64,000 bases of DNA. It comes from Lingula anatina (taxonomy: Eukaryota > Brachiopoda > Lingulata > Lingulida > Lingulidae). The stretch spans positions 743,977 to 807,976 of the forward strand of contig NW_019775480.1 in NCBI RefSeq assembly GCF_001039355.2, given 5' to 3'. How positions within the stretch are numbered: position 1 is the stretch's first letter; each line of letters begins with the position of its first letter. Below the pieces are notes generated by a model. That model did not search any database. It saw nothing but the letters and a program-made list of their open reading frames with translations, and was not told the DNA's origin. Shown here piece by piece: positions 50,001-61,077 of the stretch. The translations under genes and the position numbers were made by a program.

Positions 50001-52214
50001 CCCCAGCTTCTTGCTTTCATAACCTGTTTTACCATTTGGAAGGGTTTTCTCCTCTAGTTTGTAATGGATAACAAAACTGCAATTAAAACAGTACAAATAA
50101 AAGAATAAATGATTCATGGAATTAAGCATTTCACCAATTTATAAAAAAAAGCATCCTGTTTAAGTATATAATAAAACTTAATCCTACTACATACAAACCC
50201 TGCCTGCTCACATCATAAGTTCCACAGCAGTGAGCTGTCAGGTCTGTTTCACAAAAAAGTCTTTAAGTTTTTGGACTAAAATCTTAGCTTATATAGACTT
50301 AGCTAAGTTGCATTTGGCATAATCTCTCTCAAAGGCAGCTCATTTCCTTTTGTCAGTCTTTTGACTCAGCCCCTTGAACAAATTCTGATTGTCTTGAATA
50401 GGTTTAAAGAATTAGACAAGCAGATGAATATCACCTTACTCACAGCTCTGTGATAGGGAAACTGGTTGGCTTTACAGCAGTGTGTAAGTTGAGGAGGTGA
50501 GAGGTAAGATGAGAGGTTAAAATTTGAGAGCTCCACACTGCACCTGGTTTGGAAACTGGTGTTCATTTTATACTTTTTGAGGCCTTTGTTTTGATGCGAT
50601 AGCACAGCATATCAAAATTGTCAATAGGAGTGCAAATGCATGAATTTTATGCTAAGTTGATGCTCACCACACAACAGCTACTTACATCAGTGAGATGAAA
50701 CTTGATCTACTAGCTGTTAACATTTCTTGAGATTTAATAATAAAAAGTGTCATCTAAATAAATTTTTGGGTAAGTAAATTCAATCTTGGCAGCCTATTCT
50801 ACAGTATACTCTTGGTATTTTACTCACCAACTGTCTGTTCCAATATATAAATTCTTACCACAGCAGTCTATGCACTCAATCTGAAAAACGAAAAAAATAA
50901 AGAGTGTGACATACATGTACTTCTAAGAGTATTCATTACTATACTAGTTCATGTACATGCATGTACTCATAGGTACAAGTACTACATACTCTTTCACGCT
51001 TCAATCACAGAAAATATAGTCGCTGTTACCGTCTGCAAGTCTGCAGCACGCCAGTTAGAAAAAAACTTTCTTTATCAGAACAGTCAGAGTCTCCGAGTGG
51101 AACAAACTGAGTGACCAACAAGATACTGCAAAAACTGTGGAAGGCTTCAGATCAGGCCTACACACGCTCGGCTGTCACCTTGATTGGATAGTAAACGGTT
51201 GTCGTAAAATCGCTAAATGATATTAAAACCCGGTGCATAAAGTTGAAAACCACCTAGGACAATCTTAGACTGCCACATTAATCCAATACAATGCAAAAAT
51301 AAACTATAACAAGTGGTTAAAGCCTTCAAACCGAATGTCGTAAAGTCCCCATATACCTCCATAGAGACAATAAAATATAGTAAGCTTCTGAAACAAGAAA
51401 AATCCAGTTCCAACATAATAATCGAAATAAAATACTGCCGGGCATCGGAGCGGCCTAAAACTTGGCACGCTTACCGCTAATACTGCAGGCTACATCATCC
51501 CGTCGCTCGTTTGTAAATTCCGTGCATGGCATACGCACAATCAAACCGTATATCCAAATCCCACCTCTGATGTTTGAATTGGTCCTCTCTAACCTACCAT
51601 TACGAAAAAGAAGCCATGCCATTGGACAATGCGACCTCTGCGGTTACGTCATTTCCTGAATTGGATTGTAGAGAGGACCAATTCAAACATCAGAGGTGGA
51701 ATTTGGATATACGGTTTGATTGTGCATATGCCATGCACGGAATTTACAAACGAGCGAGGGATGATGTAGCCTGCAGTATTAGCGGTAAGCGTGCCAAGTT
51801 TTAGGCCGCTCCGATGCCCGGCAGTATTTTATTTCGATTATTATGTTGGAACTGGATTTTTCTTGTTTCAGAAGCTTACTATATTTTATTGTCTCTATGG
51901 AGGTATATGGGGACTTTACGACATTCGGTTTGAAGGCTTTAACCACTTGTTATAGTTTATTTTTGCATTGTATTGGATTAATGTGGCAGTCTAAGATTGT
52001 CCTAGATGGTTTTCAACTTTATGCACCGGGTTTTAATATCATTTAGCGATTTTACGACAACCGTTTACTATCCAATCAAGGTGACAGCCGAGCGTGGGCC
52101 TACAGGGTGATTAAGTTCCCATGCAATGCGCTCTCTCTTCCCGTCTATCATATCCAGTAGTGGTTCTTTAGACGTGTATTGACAGATACAGATACAGTAA
52201 CATTAAAATGTAAG

Positions 52215-52258
<44 letters not shown>

Positions 52259-52406
52259 CGTAATTCACGTGTAATAAGGGGGGGGGGCATTTCGTCTTAT
52301 TGCAATCTAAATAAGACGGCACCGGCCGAGATACACCCACCTTTTGCTTTGATAAAAATTTGTCCCGTTCCACAGCCGGGACCAGCTCAAACGCCTTGAC
52401 ACTCAT
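38028..52406 (-). CDS. TGFBRAP1: TGFBRAP1 / Vps3-like CORVET tethering subunit
   Basis: Twenty-one coding exons give 863 aa, about the length of vertebrate TGFBRAP1. Exons: 52406-52341, 50880-50828, 50076-49983, 49514-49416, 49039-48953, 48620-48516, 46840-46706, 46371-46211, 45879-45747, 45449-45354, 45128-45024, 44794-44603, 44415-44222, 44007-43939, 43762-43690, 43505-43371 (or its copy 43130-42996), 42661-42561, 40030-39919, 39609-39449, 38924-38661, 38184-38028. An N-terminal CNH domain (about 20-300) includes FPYVIALDDEFI-like and LDQQQKQ signatures; a helical clathrin-repeat part follows (LLKLYAE, YALGLLY, YHTHLAVLYL); the C-terminus has a Vps39-type zinc motif (C814-x2-C817, FVRYPNG, H836-x-H-C839). 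In animals and yeast this protein tethers early endosomes through Rab5. An in-frame ATG 15 codons upstream (52451) is a possible alternative start. Intron 15 has a GC donor. Confidence 0.93.
40248..42537. mobile_element. TIR-bounded element carrying a satellite core, in TGFBRAP1 intron 17
   Basis: ATTGTACCACCAGC at 40248-40261 is matched by its exact reverse complement at 42524-42537. Between them lie the 145-bp satellite (about 40400-41550), AT-rich filler, and a GC-richer right end with a duplicated TACCGCCAGCGCTAACGCTG unit (about 42488-42528). No protein is encoded and no clear target-site duplication is seen. Bivalve pearl-type elements combine short inverted ends with tandem-repeat cores, and this looks similar, but that assignment is inference. 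Confidence 0.5.
40400..41550. repeat. 145-bp satellite, about eight units, with AGGTCA motifs
   Basis: Units of 143-146 bp repeat about eight times in direct orientation. Each contains TGCCAGTTTTGGAGATAAAA, then TTCA..ATGATGAAAAG, then GTAGGTCAAAGGTCAATTTC and AAGGTCAC. The first unit is the most diverged. The array breaks near 41550. Confidence 0.9.
42963..43710. repeat. 374-bp direct duplication around a single N (likely assembly artefact)
   Basis: The sequence at 42963-43335 is repeated at 43337-43710, separated by one N at 43336. The copies match along intron and exon alike, differing in one A of a homopolymer and in the length of the TATAA microsatellite. Each copy holds a full exon 16 of TGFBRAP1 (42996-43130 and 43371-43505), and the first also repeats 20 bp of exon 15. 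A contig end overlapping its neighbour and joined with an N explains this best. Confidence 0.85.
47700..48165. repeat. 161-bp tandem repeat, three units, in TGFBRAP1 intron 6
   Basis: Units start at GTGAAAAAAC at 47700, 47861 and 48022. The last two are nearly identical, the first is diverged. They are followed by a CGACGG-type microsatellite at about 48170-48210. Upstream in the same intron, blocks near 46876-46960 and 47216-47300 are also similar to each other. Confidence 0.8.
51163..52096. mobile_element. 934-bp hAT-like foldback element in TGFBRAP1 intron 1
   Basis: Two arms of about 430 bp in inverted orientation surround a spacer of roughly 70 bp. The ends are CACGCTCGGCTGTCACC and its complement. 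GGCCTACA stands directly on each side (51155-51162 and 52097-52104), an 8-bp target-site duplication as made by hAT transposases. The arms differ by only a few bases. No transposase is encoded; small open frames in the arms are mirror images. The first 200 bp of the arm also make up the MITE at 61667-61931. Confidence 0.88.
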
Positions 52407-53934
52407 GTTGTGTGCTTGCTGTATGTGCCTGCATCTGTCACCATCAAACAATCCCCGATGCGGTATATTTAATTAGATAAGGAGATAACAGTTTCTGTGT
52501 CTTCGGTAGATCACCAGTCCATCCTTGCAGAGCTAGAAGTTCATGTCACAGTTAGTTTACATCAAAATGATTTTGGCAGTATTCAACCTTACAATAAAGT
52601 TTTTTCTATCTTTGCTTTTTTCAAGAATAAAATATAAATAATTCAATATGAGGACGTTGTATGACCAGCTGATAAACCTGACGTGTCCTAAAAACGAAAG
52701 ACAGATAAAATGCATTGTATTCTTTGTCACAACTAACACACTTTCAACGCTTTTCATATTCTGAGGTGGTTGGGGAGGGGAGGTCCTTCAAGCTACGAAT
52801 TTTCAAAATTAGAAAGGAGATTAAGTTTAAAGGGGTATAAATTATGACGCGGACAATTAAATTGCTTTTTCAACGATGAAGCATTTGAAAATTAAGGTAA
52901 ATGGCCATAAACCAAAGTTCTTTCTCCTGTTCTTTCTCCTTCATGTCTGACATAAAGGTAGACCTACTACAAGGCCTATTTCGCCGGACTCGCTAGGATT
53001 TAATCATTACAGCTCTAGTTCATGTTGTGTATTGCGTTTTGTTTAAAGGTACATACGAACCGAGCATCGGTGGAGCGTGGATTCCCAGTAACACATGTAA
53101 ACCACTTCTACTAGTTTCTTATACGACTCTAATAAATTCGACATGCCAAGGGATAAACTGAATAAATCACCCGATCAGCCATAAAAGAGCTTTAGAGTGC
53201 TCCTTTCTTTAAATTTTTGGTTGTCAATTTAACCTACTTTCGTGGCCTACTTTTCTGCCCCATTGACATAGGCCCTACAGCATAGAATGCTAGCAGAAAA
53301 ATCTGTTCAAACATCACTTTCCGGTAAAATTAAACAATGCCTTTTGGTAATTCTCTTAGTTAACTACTTGAAACTATATGCTGGCATTTGGTTGGTTTTT
53401 ATGACAAAAAAATTGACTTTGTATGTATCTTTAAGGAAGAATCCCTCTAGTTACCTTTGTAAAAAAGATATGGTGGCACCATATTATTGTCGGTCTGATG
53501 TACTGTAGGGTTCATTCATTAGGGCCTATACCGTATAGGCCTATGGGTATTAAATAATTCATGTTTGTTTATGAGCAAAATCAGGAAGTTCGTATTGTAA
53601 AGGAGAATCATTTCGTAAGAACGTAGGTGCAGCCTAAAGAGGGCAACCTTTATCTATTTCTCATTCCTGTCCTTTCTGTTAGAGGACTAGAAGTAAAGAA
53701 TAAAGGTGAGTGGTCGCACGACGACTATAATATACAATTGTTTAAGGATTTTAAGAACATTTGAAAAGCAATTCCATGATTCATGCATTACTCATAATGT
53801 TGTATAACATTTTATATAGGCCCTACAGTAGTTCAGTGTAAGAAAAATGTTTACTAAATTAAATACACCTGTTCCATTCTTCTTATCGGGAAAGTGAAGA
53901 ATGTTGGAGACATGTAATTGCACATTACCTCTTC

Positions 53935-54108
53935 GGGGCTGTAGCGATAGTCCGAAGGTTCAATAGTCCGAAGGTTCATTGGTCCGAATGTTCACTATAG
54001 AACCTTCGGACCAATGAACCCTTGATTAAAAAGTCGATGAAAACGTTACCACTTTTCGGACCAATGAACCTTCGGACCAATGAACCTTCGGACTATCGTG
54101 ACGCCCCC
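53935..54108. mobile_element. Hairpin repeat of the GTCCGAAGGTTCA family, copy 1
   Basis: A 174-bp near palindrome built from repeats of GTCCGAAGGTTCA and its complement, with GGGGCTGTAGCGATAGTCC and GGACTATCGTGACGCCCC ends. Flanks ACCTCTTC and ACGTCTTT match at 6 of 8 positions, compatible with an old 8-bp duplication. Confidence 0.75.
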
Positions 54109-55492
54109 ACGTCTTTAATGGCTATTTTACTTTTTTGAATAAGTATTTATGTTACATTAGGTACATTAGGCCTATGTTTAGCTATCAGCTTGTACTGTGC
54201 GAATCGACCGTTTTGTAGCCTATAGGTAGGCCTATAGATTTGAAAAAGAAGAACAAGAAAATGTAAAAATTGGTTTGAAAAAGTGAAAAATGTATAAGTT
54301 ATACCTGTATGTATCGGCACCTTTTTCGAGAAATGATTGTTAAAAGGAACTTATACTAATATTAGGCCTACTGGTAGGCCTACATGTATCGCACTGGATC
54401 CGCCCGTGATTTTACTGGGGTATACACTGAAGCATCTGCATTACAAAACAATATAATGCACATAAATGAAGTGGATGATGAAATATGATACTGTAGGCTA
54501 CGTCAAGTCACAAAAGGACACGTATCCAGCACCGTTCGTGATGAATCTATTTCAGGCATACCAGGGCGTAGCCAAAGCATCGCAGCATATTTAGAGCTTG
54601 CGTGTGAAGAAAAAAAAAAAGGTCAATAGCACTACAAAATGATGTAAGTTGTTTTATACTTTTTATTTTGTCGGGGTTCCCCGTGATTGAGTCGAATTAT
54701 TACCCTCTAGCAGTCATATCATTTCCACACAAGCGCTGTAAGATACATTATTATGCACACACGTCGAGCAAAATTACTGCTGATCGATACTGCCGTGTAC
54801 AGGTCACATGTAATATGAAATCGGTGACATACTTTCGAACGAGACTCACACATAACAATGCTAAGACCCAGGTGAGCCTGAGCACAATGTAAGGTGTAAA
54901 TATATTGCAAGTCGCCATTGCTCAAGATCAATATATTGCGCAGCAGGATATTACGCAGGTGAGTGTCAGGGTGAGGTAAACGTGAGACATTTTATGTAGG
55001 ACCTTACACTGCTTCATTACAGCATAGGATAACCTTTGAAAAATTGGAAGAATATGTGAGATGTGTTTTGGTGTTAACACGTTTATTAAAATGTGTAGCA
55101 TGAAAATCCATGCGTTAGGACTTGTTTTTTCGTTTTCTCCTATGCGTGCTGACCGTTATTTCACAGTTATGTGCACATTATGTCATACACCCTTTATAGT
55201 TTAAAAGTTATACTAGTATATACCTGTATCAGAAAATGTAATTAGGAGTCATAGAGCATGAAACTTCGTGATAGAAAACGTGAAAGGTGAATCTTAATGG
55301 ATAGTCCTCGCTGTCAATAAAGAAGAATAATTTTAAATGTATATTGTACGCGTTTGAATATATCCAAATGTTACATTTTCTACGTATCATTCGAGGCTAC
55401 TATAGTCTTTCATACATGTAATTCAGCCTTTAAAAACAGTAAAACCCCTCATATAAAAGTACCAAATGTCAACAGTTCCTCCTGAATTGTAC

Positions 55493-55665
55493 GGGGCCGT
55501 AGCGATAGTCCGAAGGTTCAAAATCCGAAGGTTCATTGGTCCGAATGTTCACTATAGAACCTTCGGACCAATGAACCCTTGATTAAAAAATCGATGAAAA
55601 TGTTACCACTTTTCAGACCAATGAACCTTCGGACCAATGAACCTTCGGACTATCGAGACGCCCGC
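55493..55665. mobile_element. Hairpin repeat of the GTCCGAAGGTTCA family, copy 2
   Basis: About 173 bp, same layout as the copy at 53935. The flanks AATTGTAC (left) and ACTTGTAC (right) match at 7 of 8 positions, a probable target-site duplication. Copy 3 follows after 11 bp. Confidence 0.75.
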
Positions 55666-55676
55666 ACTTGTACATG

Positions 55677-55850
55677 GGGGCCGTAGCAGTAGTCCGAAGG
55701 TTCAATAGTCCGAAGGTTCATTGGTCCGAAAGTTCACTACAGAACCTTCGGACCAATGAACCCTTGATTAAAAAACCGATGAAAATGTTACCGTTTTTCG
55801 GACCAATGAACCTTCGGACCAATGAACCTTCGGACTATCGAGACGCCCCC
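55677..55850. mobile_element. Hairpin repeat of the GTCCGAAGGTTCA family, copy 3
   Basis: 174 bp, same layout. TGTACATG flanks it exactly on both sides (55669-55676 and 55851-55858), an 8-bp duplication. It appears to have inserted into the right flank of copy 2. Confidence 0.8.
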
Positions 55851-56389
55851 TGTACATGTACAGGCAGACGAGGCCAAACATTTGTATTCACAATAGCACA
55901 ATATGTCCAGAATTTGTACATGGTCAATCAAAAAACATTTAAAAACTCTCTCATCATTTTGTGTAGATCAAGAAGTTAACATAAATGATATAACCATCCC
56001 AACCATTTGTTTAGGCAGGGCAGGCTAAGACCTGTGAGCTTACGTGAATGAAAATTTAACAAAAGGAGTGCAGGAGGTAAAATTATTTAGCACTGTATTT
56101 AGCCTTAACATACTTTCTGTGACCAAAGTACAGGGTAACAGGGCCGCTGGGCACCACGTTAAGAGGTCACCTTTTTGTGGTAAAGATTTTTGTAAACAGT
56201 GGGTGTCAGATGTTTAATCATGGAAATGGAAGGGGGGGGGGCAGAATAGCAATGCTTTTTTTACCAGCTTATACCTGCCATGGCTTTACTTCTTGACCAG
56301 AATTGATACTGAAAATTAAATAAATAACAAATAAGAAGTTATATTATCTACTGTGTATAGTGCAGCTTGTCTTAGTGGCTGCATGACAA

Positions 56390-56535
56390 TAATTAGAAGT
56401 TTCCAAAGGTTCATTGATCCAAATATTCACTATAAAACCTTGGACCAACAGATCATTTTATTAAAAGACTGATGAAACGTTATAGTTTTTTTTTATAAAT
56501 GAACTTTTGGACAACTAAACCTTTGGACTATTGAG
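56390..56535. mobile_element. Degraded hairpin repeat of the GTCCGAAGGTTCA family, copy 4
   Basis: The same order of blocks as copies 1-3 (AAAGGTTCATTGATCC, ATTCACTATA, ACCTTGGACCAA, a GATGAAA centre, CTTTGGACTATTGAGAC) with many substitutions. It is an older member of the family. Confidence 0.65.
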
Positions 56536-57210
56536 ACACGCCCGTTTTAGTCTACTTACTGATACCAAATGCTAATTGGTTTGTGGTAGGTGAAGTACCT
56601 ACTGGTATGATAGACAGGAAAATTCCAACCACATGTGTGCCATAGCTTTAAAGTCATTGGATTATATATTTTATAGTGAAATCAACATATCTGAGAAAAG
56701 TGACTGATACTAAACCTCAACAAATGCAAATTTGATTTAGAAAAATGAATGTTTTGAAGGAGAAAGTATTGGAAAATATACAGATATACAGAAAATACAT
56801 ATATATATATACGAAGCAGAAGAGAGACCAACAGATCATAACTAAACTGTTGATGAAATTAAGTTTTCTCTCTCTCCAATTGTGTTCTTATAAATGCCTT
56901 TTGCTGAAACAGCCAGACAATGACAAACATATATACCAGGCTAAAGAATCTCCTAAACATCCACAGCCTAATATAGTTTATGTGGTGTTGGGAAGGTGAT
57001 CAAAAGTTGGTTATTCAGAGAAAATGTCTGCCCAGTTTTTAGTGGCAAAATGTTAACCTGGGCACCTTTATTAAGATATTTCTGTTAAACAATATTTATA
57101 CAATATGGATAATAGGTTTCATAAGAATGTGGCCACATGAGCAAATAGTTTTTCTTTTTGAAAAGTTTCTTTGTAGTGTATTTTCTTTTCTTTTACAGCT
57201 GACAGGCAAC

Positions 57211-58443
57211 ATGTTTTTGCAGGGATATTCTTTCTATAAAAAGTACTTTTTGCTGTTTTGCATAAGTCTCGCAGTGTTGCTCATATGTTGGAACCACACA
57301 CTTTTTCTGGATCCGTTTACAACAGTGATGACAGGCAAAGATATCAAACAAGGAGACAGTCACAGAAATGAGGTTGAATACATTAGGAATAATACAGTGA
57401 CATATTCATCAAATTCAAATAATGGAATGACAAGAGGCAAAAGGTTTGTCTACCTTGTCAATGCAAAAACCCGTACAGAAGTGACAGGATTAAAAGCTGA
57501 TAAAGACAGAGATGTTTTCTGGTTAACTTTTAAAGTTGGAGACAAGACAGGAAATGTCAATGCTCCAAACTCGACGTGGAGTTCTGGGCGCAATATGATT
57601 TTAGATTATGCAATAGAACAAGCAAAAAAGAGAGGTGATGGTGGTTACTTGTACTACATATTCCTTGATAATGATGTTATTTTACAAAATCGCTCAGAGC
57701 CACATGTGAATTGGAAACCCTGGAGTGAAATGAAAGCAGACCCATATGAAAGATTTGAGGATTTCTTGCTGGAATTTGAACCTGCAGTTGGTTATGGTAG
57801 ATATGCAGAACCTTATCGTCAACACCATGAGTTGGACAAACCAACTAACATAGGTTGGGATTTTGATGCCTGTTTCAATGCTTTTCACAGAGACACACTC
57901 TCCTTTCTTCTGCCATATGAGACATCAATGGACAATAGTTCCTGGTATAATGCACCATGGATAATGAAGCAGTTAATTTCTATGTTGTACAATACTCACC
58001 GCCTTCAATGTAATTCGGTGTATGTGATAAATGAAGCAAGACACATGCAAAAGAAAAAATCTGGAACAGAGTACAAAGACAAGCAAAATTTTCAAACTCC
58101 AAGGAATTATCTTCTTCATGCATTGCAACCAATGACACAAACCAATCCTCTGATTAAGAATCATCTCAAAGATGCCATTCTTAAAGGGAATAGAATCAGT
58201 CAATTACAAATACGCTATGCCCCAGGTGTAGGACAGAAAAAAGGCAAGACATCATACATTGTTACAGATAAATTTATCTCAAAGTTTTGGAATAAAAATC
58301 ATGCCTTTGTCAAAGGAAGACTTAAAGCCCGTGCAAAAGTGGCAGATCTTGTAAAACTGGAAGAGAATGAGAAGACAGAATTTGTTCCTGAACCAGTATA
58401 TTCCTTGCCAAATTTTAAGCTATCACTTACACCTCCAAAATAG
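57211..58443 (+). CDS. Glycosyltransferase-like type II membrane protein, copy 1
   Basis: A single coding exon of 410 aa. The acceptor CTTTTACAG ends at 57198; the ATG used by copies 2 and 3 directly after it reads CTG here, so the first ATG is 57211. Residues about 9-27 form a membrane anchor, followed by a variable stem (about 35-77). The core begins GKRFVYLVNA, runs through FWLTFKVGDKTGN and SGRNMILDYA, and reaches YYIFLDNDVIL with D153-N-D155. A GRN helix before an aromatic strand ending in D-x-D is the layout of metal-dependent GT-A glycosyltransferases; the later IGWDFDACFNAFHRD and SSWYNAPWIMKQ segments fit acceptor-binding parts. N-linked glycan sequons include N120-S-T and N160-R-S. 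Donor and acceptor are unknown, and no named family is recognised. It is probably a Golgi enzyme. Confidence 0.7.
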   Translation: MFLQGYSFYKKYFLLFCISLAVLLICWNHTLFLDPFTTVMTGKDIKQGDSHRNEVEYIRNNTVTYSSNSNNGMTRGKRFVYLVNAKTRTEVTGLKADKDRDVFWLTFKVGDKTGNVNAPNSTWSSGRNMILDYAIEQAKKRGDGGYLYYIFLDNDVILQNRSEPHVNWKPWSEMKADPYERFEDFLLEFEPAVGYGRYAEPYRQHHELDKPTNIGWDFDACFNAFHRDTLSFLLPYETSMDNSSWYNAPWIMKQLISMLYNTHRLQCNSVYVINEARHMQKKKSGTEYKDKQNFQTPRNYLLHALQPMTQTNPLIKNHLKDAILKGNRISQLQIRYAPGVGQKKGKTSYIVTDKFISKFWNKNHAFVKGRLKARAKVADLVKLEENEKTEFVPEPVYSLPNFKLSLTPPK

Positions 58444-58891
58444 TTTACTGTTTTAAAGGGGATATGCACTTATGTTGAATTTAACATTGGGATTCAGTTG
58501 TGGTAACAATTTTTCTTTGTTCTTCTAAAAGGTCCATAAATTGGACACTTCATAAGGAAAGAAATGGAATGAATGTTATATACTTCTAAAATAAGTTTAC
58601 TTATAAATGTGAATTATTTATATATATTCTTTTAAACAGATTCATAAAACATCAAACACCTTTGGCAAGAAAAAGCAAGACAATTGTGTGAATATTACCA
58701 AACATTCTTTTACTTTGTAAAGAAGAAACTTCTTTTAAAAAGTATGTCATTTTTAGAAGCATTAATTGATTTTGCTTTGAATTTCTTGTGTTTGAATTGT
58801 CATAACCTATGCAATAGTGCAGTTTATAGACTACTGTGCACATTGTTTCCATACATTGGAATTAGTTAATATGTTGTGACCCATGGAAAAG

Positions 58892-58910
58892 AATAAACAT
58901 TATGAATAAA
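58892..58910 (+). terminator. Poly(A) signals of glycosyltransferase-like copy 1
   Basis: Two AATAAA hexamers (58892 and 58905) about 450 bp after the stop. Copies 2 and 3 keep AATAAA at the aligned position. Confidence 0.55.
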
Positions 58911-59363
58911 GTACACATGGCTTATTATCATTAGTCCCATCAATAGCTAGCAATACCTAGTTTTGAGGAGAAACCTCATCCTTTATTTGTGGAGCAATAC
59001 ATGATTCTAGGACAATTCTACATGGTGACAATTCCATTCTAGGACACATTGATAAAGTATTATTCAAGTTCACTTTAGTATAAAATATAATTTTCCATTT
59101 TCTTAACAAGGTGAAATATTCTCAACACTTGATTTGGAGGGGGGGGGGGGTATTTGGGAACTATTGCACAGGGGTAATTGTCCTGGTAACCATCACTGAA
59201 CTGGTAGATCATTTAAAAAAATAACTGCATTTTTTAAAGATAGTTTATCAGATAATTTTTGTTAGTTAACAATATTCGTACAATATGGTGGTTGCATAAA
59301 AATCTGGCCCAATGAGATAATTTACCAAAATGCCAATTTGTAAAGTGTTGTTCTTTTTTACAG

Positions 59364-60611
59364 ATGGAAGGCATTGTGTTAGTGCGTGGACATTTACTCT
59401 CTAAAAAGTATATTGTGCTGTTTTGCTTAAGTGCTACAGTGTTGCTGCTATGTTGGAACTACACTCTTTATATGGATGCTGACATAAAAGTGATGACAGG
59501 CAAAGGTAACAAACAAGGAGGCGGGCACAAAAAGGAACCAGTGGACAATGGGATTAATACAGTGACATCAAATTCAAATGATGGAATGACAAGAGGCAAA
59601 AGGTTTGTCTACCTTGTCAATGCAAAAACCCGTACAGAAGTGACAGGATTAAAAGCTGATAAAGACAGAGATGTTTTCTGGTTAACTTTTAAAGTTGGAG
59701 ACAAGACTGGAAATGTCAATGCTCCAAATTCTACATGGAGTTCTGGGCGCAATATGATTTTAGATTATGCAATAGAACAAGCAAAAAAGAGAGGTGATGG
59801 TGGTTATTTGTACTATATTTTCCTTGATAATGATGTCATTTTACGAACTCGCTCAGAGCCACATGTGAATTGGAAACCCTGGAGTGAAATGAAAGCAGAC
59901 CCATATGAAAGATTTGAGGATTTCTTGCTGGAATTTGAACCTGCAGTTGGTTATGGTAGATATGCAGAACCTTATCGTCAACACCATGAGTTGGACAAAC
60001 CAACTAACATAGGTTGGGATTTTGATGCCTGTTTCAATGCTTTTCACAGAGACACACTCTCCTTTCTTCTGCCATATGAGACATCAATGGACAATAGTTC
60101 CTGGTATAATGCACCATGGATAATGAAGCAGCTAATTTCTATGTTGTACAATACTCACCGCCTTCAATGTAATTCTGTATTTGTGGAAAACAAGTTTTTA
60201 CACTCAAAGAAGAGTCCTTCAGAAAAAGGGCCTAATGTGTACAATGACAAACAAAATTTTCATATTCCAAGGAATTATCTTCTTCATGCATTGCAACCAA
60301 TGGCACAAACCAATCCTCCGATTAAGAATCATCTCAAAGATGCCATTCTTAAAGGGAATGCTATCAGTCAATTACAAATACGCAATGCCCCAGGTGTTGG
60401 ACAGAAAAAAGGCAACACATCATACATTGTTACAGATAAATTTATCTCAAATTTTTGGGATAAAAGTCATGCCTTTGTCAAAGGAAGACTTAAAGCCCGT
60501 GTAAAAGTGGTGGATCTTTTGAAACTGAAAGAGAATGAGAAGACAGAATTTGTTCCCGATCCAGTATATTCCTTGCCAAATTTTAAGCTGTCACTGGAAC
60601 CTCCAAAATAG
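59364..60611 (+). CDS. Glycosyltransferase-like type II membrane protein, copy 2
   Basis: A single coding exon of 415 aa; the ATG follows the acceptor TTTTTTACAG immediately. Anchor at about 14-33, variable stem (about 40-76), then a core that is almost identical to copies 1 and 3 in protein and DNA, including D155-N-D157. The sequon after the DND motif in copy 1 (N-R-S) is changed to T-R-S here. After the core, residues about 270-290 (FLHSKKSPSEKG) match copy 3 rather than copy 1. The preceding intron end is paralogous to that of copy 3 and shows the site without the inserted transposons. The function is the same inference as for copy 1. Confidence 0.7.
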   Translation: MEGIVLVRGHLLSKKYIVLFCLSATVLLLCWNYTLYMDADIKVMTGKGNKQGGGHKKEPVDNGINTVTSNSNDGMTRGKRFVYLVNAKTRTEVTGLKADKDRDVFWLTFKVGDKTGNVNAPNSTWSSGRNMILDYAIEQAKKRGDGGYLYYIFLDNDVILRTRSEPHVNWKPWSEMKADPYERFEDFLLEFEPAVGYGRYAEPYRQHHELDKPTNIGWDFDACFNAFHRDTLSFLLPYETSMDNSSWYNAPWIMKQLISMLYNTHRLQCNSVFVENKFLHSKKSPSEKGPNVYNDKQNFHIPRNYLLHALQPMAQTNPPIKNHLKDAILKGNAISQLQIRNAPGVGQKKGNTSYIVTDKFISNFWDKSHAFVKGRLKARVKVVDLLKLKENEKTEFVPDPVYSLPNFKLSLEPPK

Positions 60612-61071
60612 TTCAGTATTTTAAAGGAGATATGCAAGAAATTGAACATAAGTCATAAGTCCAGATTTGCACTCAGGTTGAATTTATATTGGGATTCAGT
60701 TGTAGTAACAATTTTTTGTTCTTATAAAAGGTCCATTAATTGGCCACTTCATAAGGAAGGAAATGGAATGAACATTATATACTTCTGAAATAAGTTAATT
60801 TATATAGGTGAATTCTTTTATACATAAAACTGCATACAACTTTGGCAAGAAAAAGCAAGCCAGTTGTGTGAATATTACCATACATTCTTTTACTTTGCAA
60901 AGAAGAAACTTCTTTTTAAAAAAGTTTGTAACTTTTACATGTAGAAGCATTAATTGATTTTGTTTTGAATTTGTTGTTTGATTTGTCATAACCTTTGCAA
61001 AAGTGCAGTTTAAACTTTACTGTGCACATTGTTTCTATACATTAGTTAATATGTTGTGATCCATTTAAAAG

Positions 61072-61077
61072 AATAAA
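61072..61077 (+). terminator. Poly(A) signal of glycosyltransferase-like copy 2
   Basis: AATAAA about 460 bp after the stop, aligned with the signals of copies 1 and 3. Confidence 0.5.

Larger units (their letters stand above)
52407..57197. other. Region upstream of TGFBRAP1 and of the glycosyltransferase-like array
   Basis: No coding gene is recognised. A GA microsatellite lies just inside TGFBRAP1 intron 1 (52218-52259). TAGGCCTA-type motifs cluster at 53.5-54.4 kb, and four hairpin repeats lie between 53.9 and 56.6 kb. The TGFBRAP1 promoter and the non-coding first exon of the first glycosyltransferase-like copy should lie in this interval. Confidence 0.5.

Noticed and set aside
51574-51804. 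Open frames within the 934-bp foldback element
   Set aside because: They lie in inverted arms, mirror each other and show no transposase motif.
57127-57210. N-terminal extension of glycosyltransferase-like copy 1
   Set aside because: The extra 28 codons correspond to intron sequence in copies 2 and 3.
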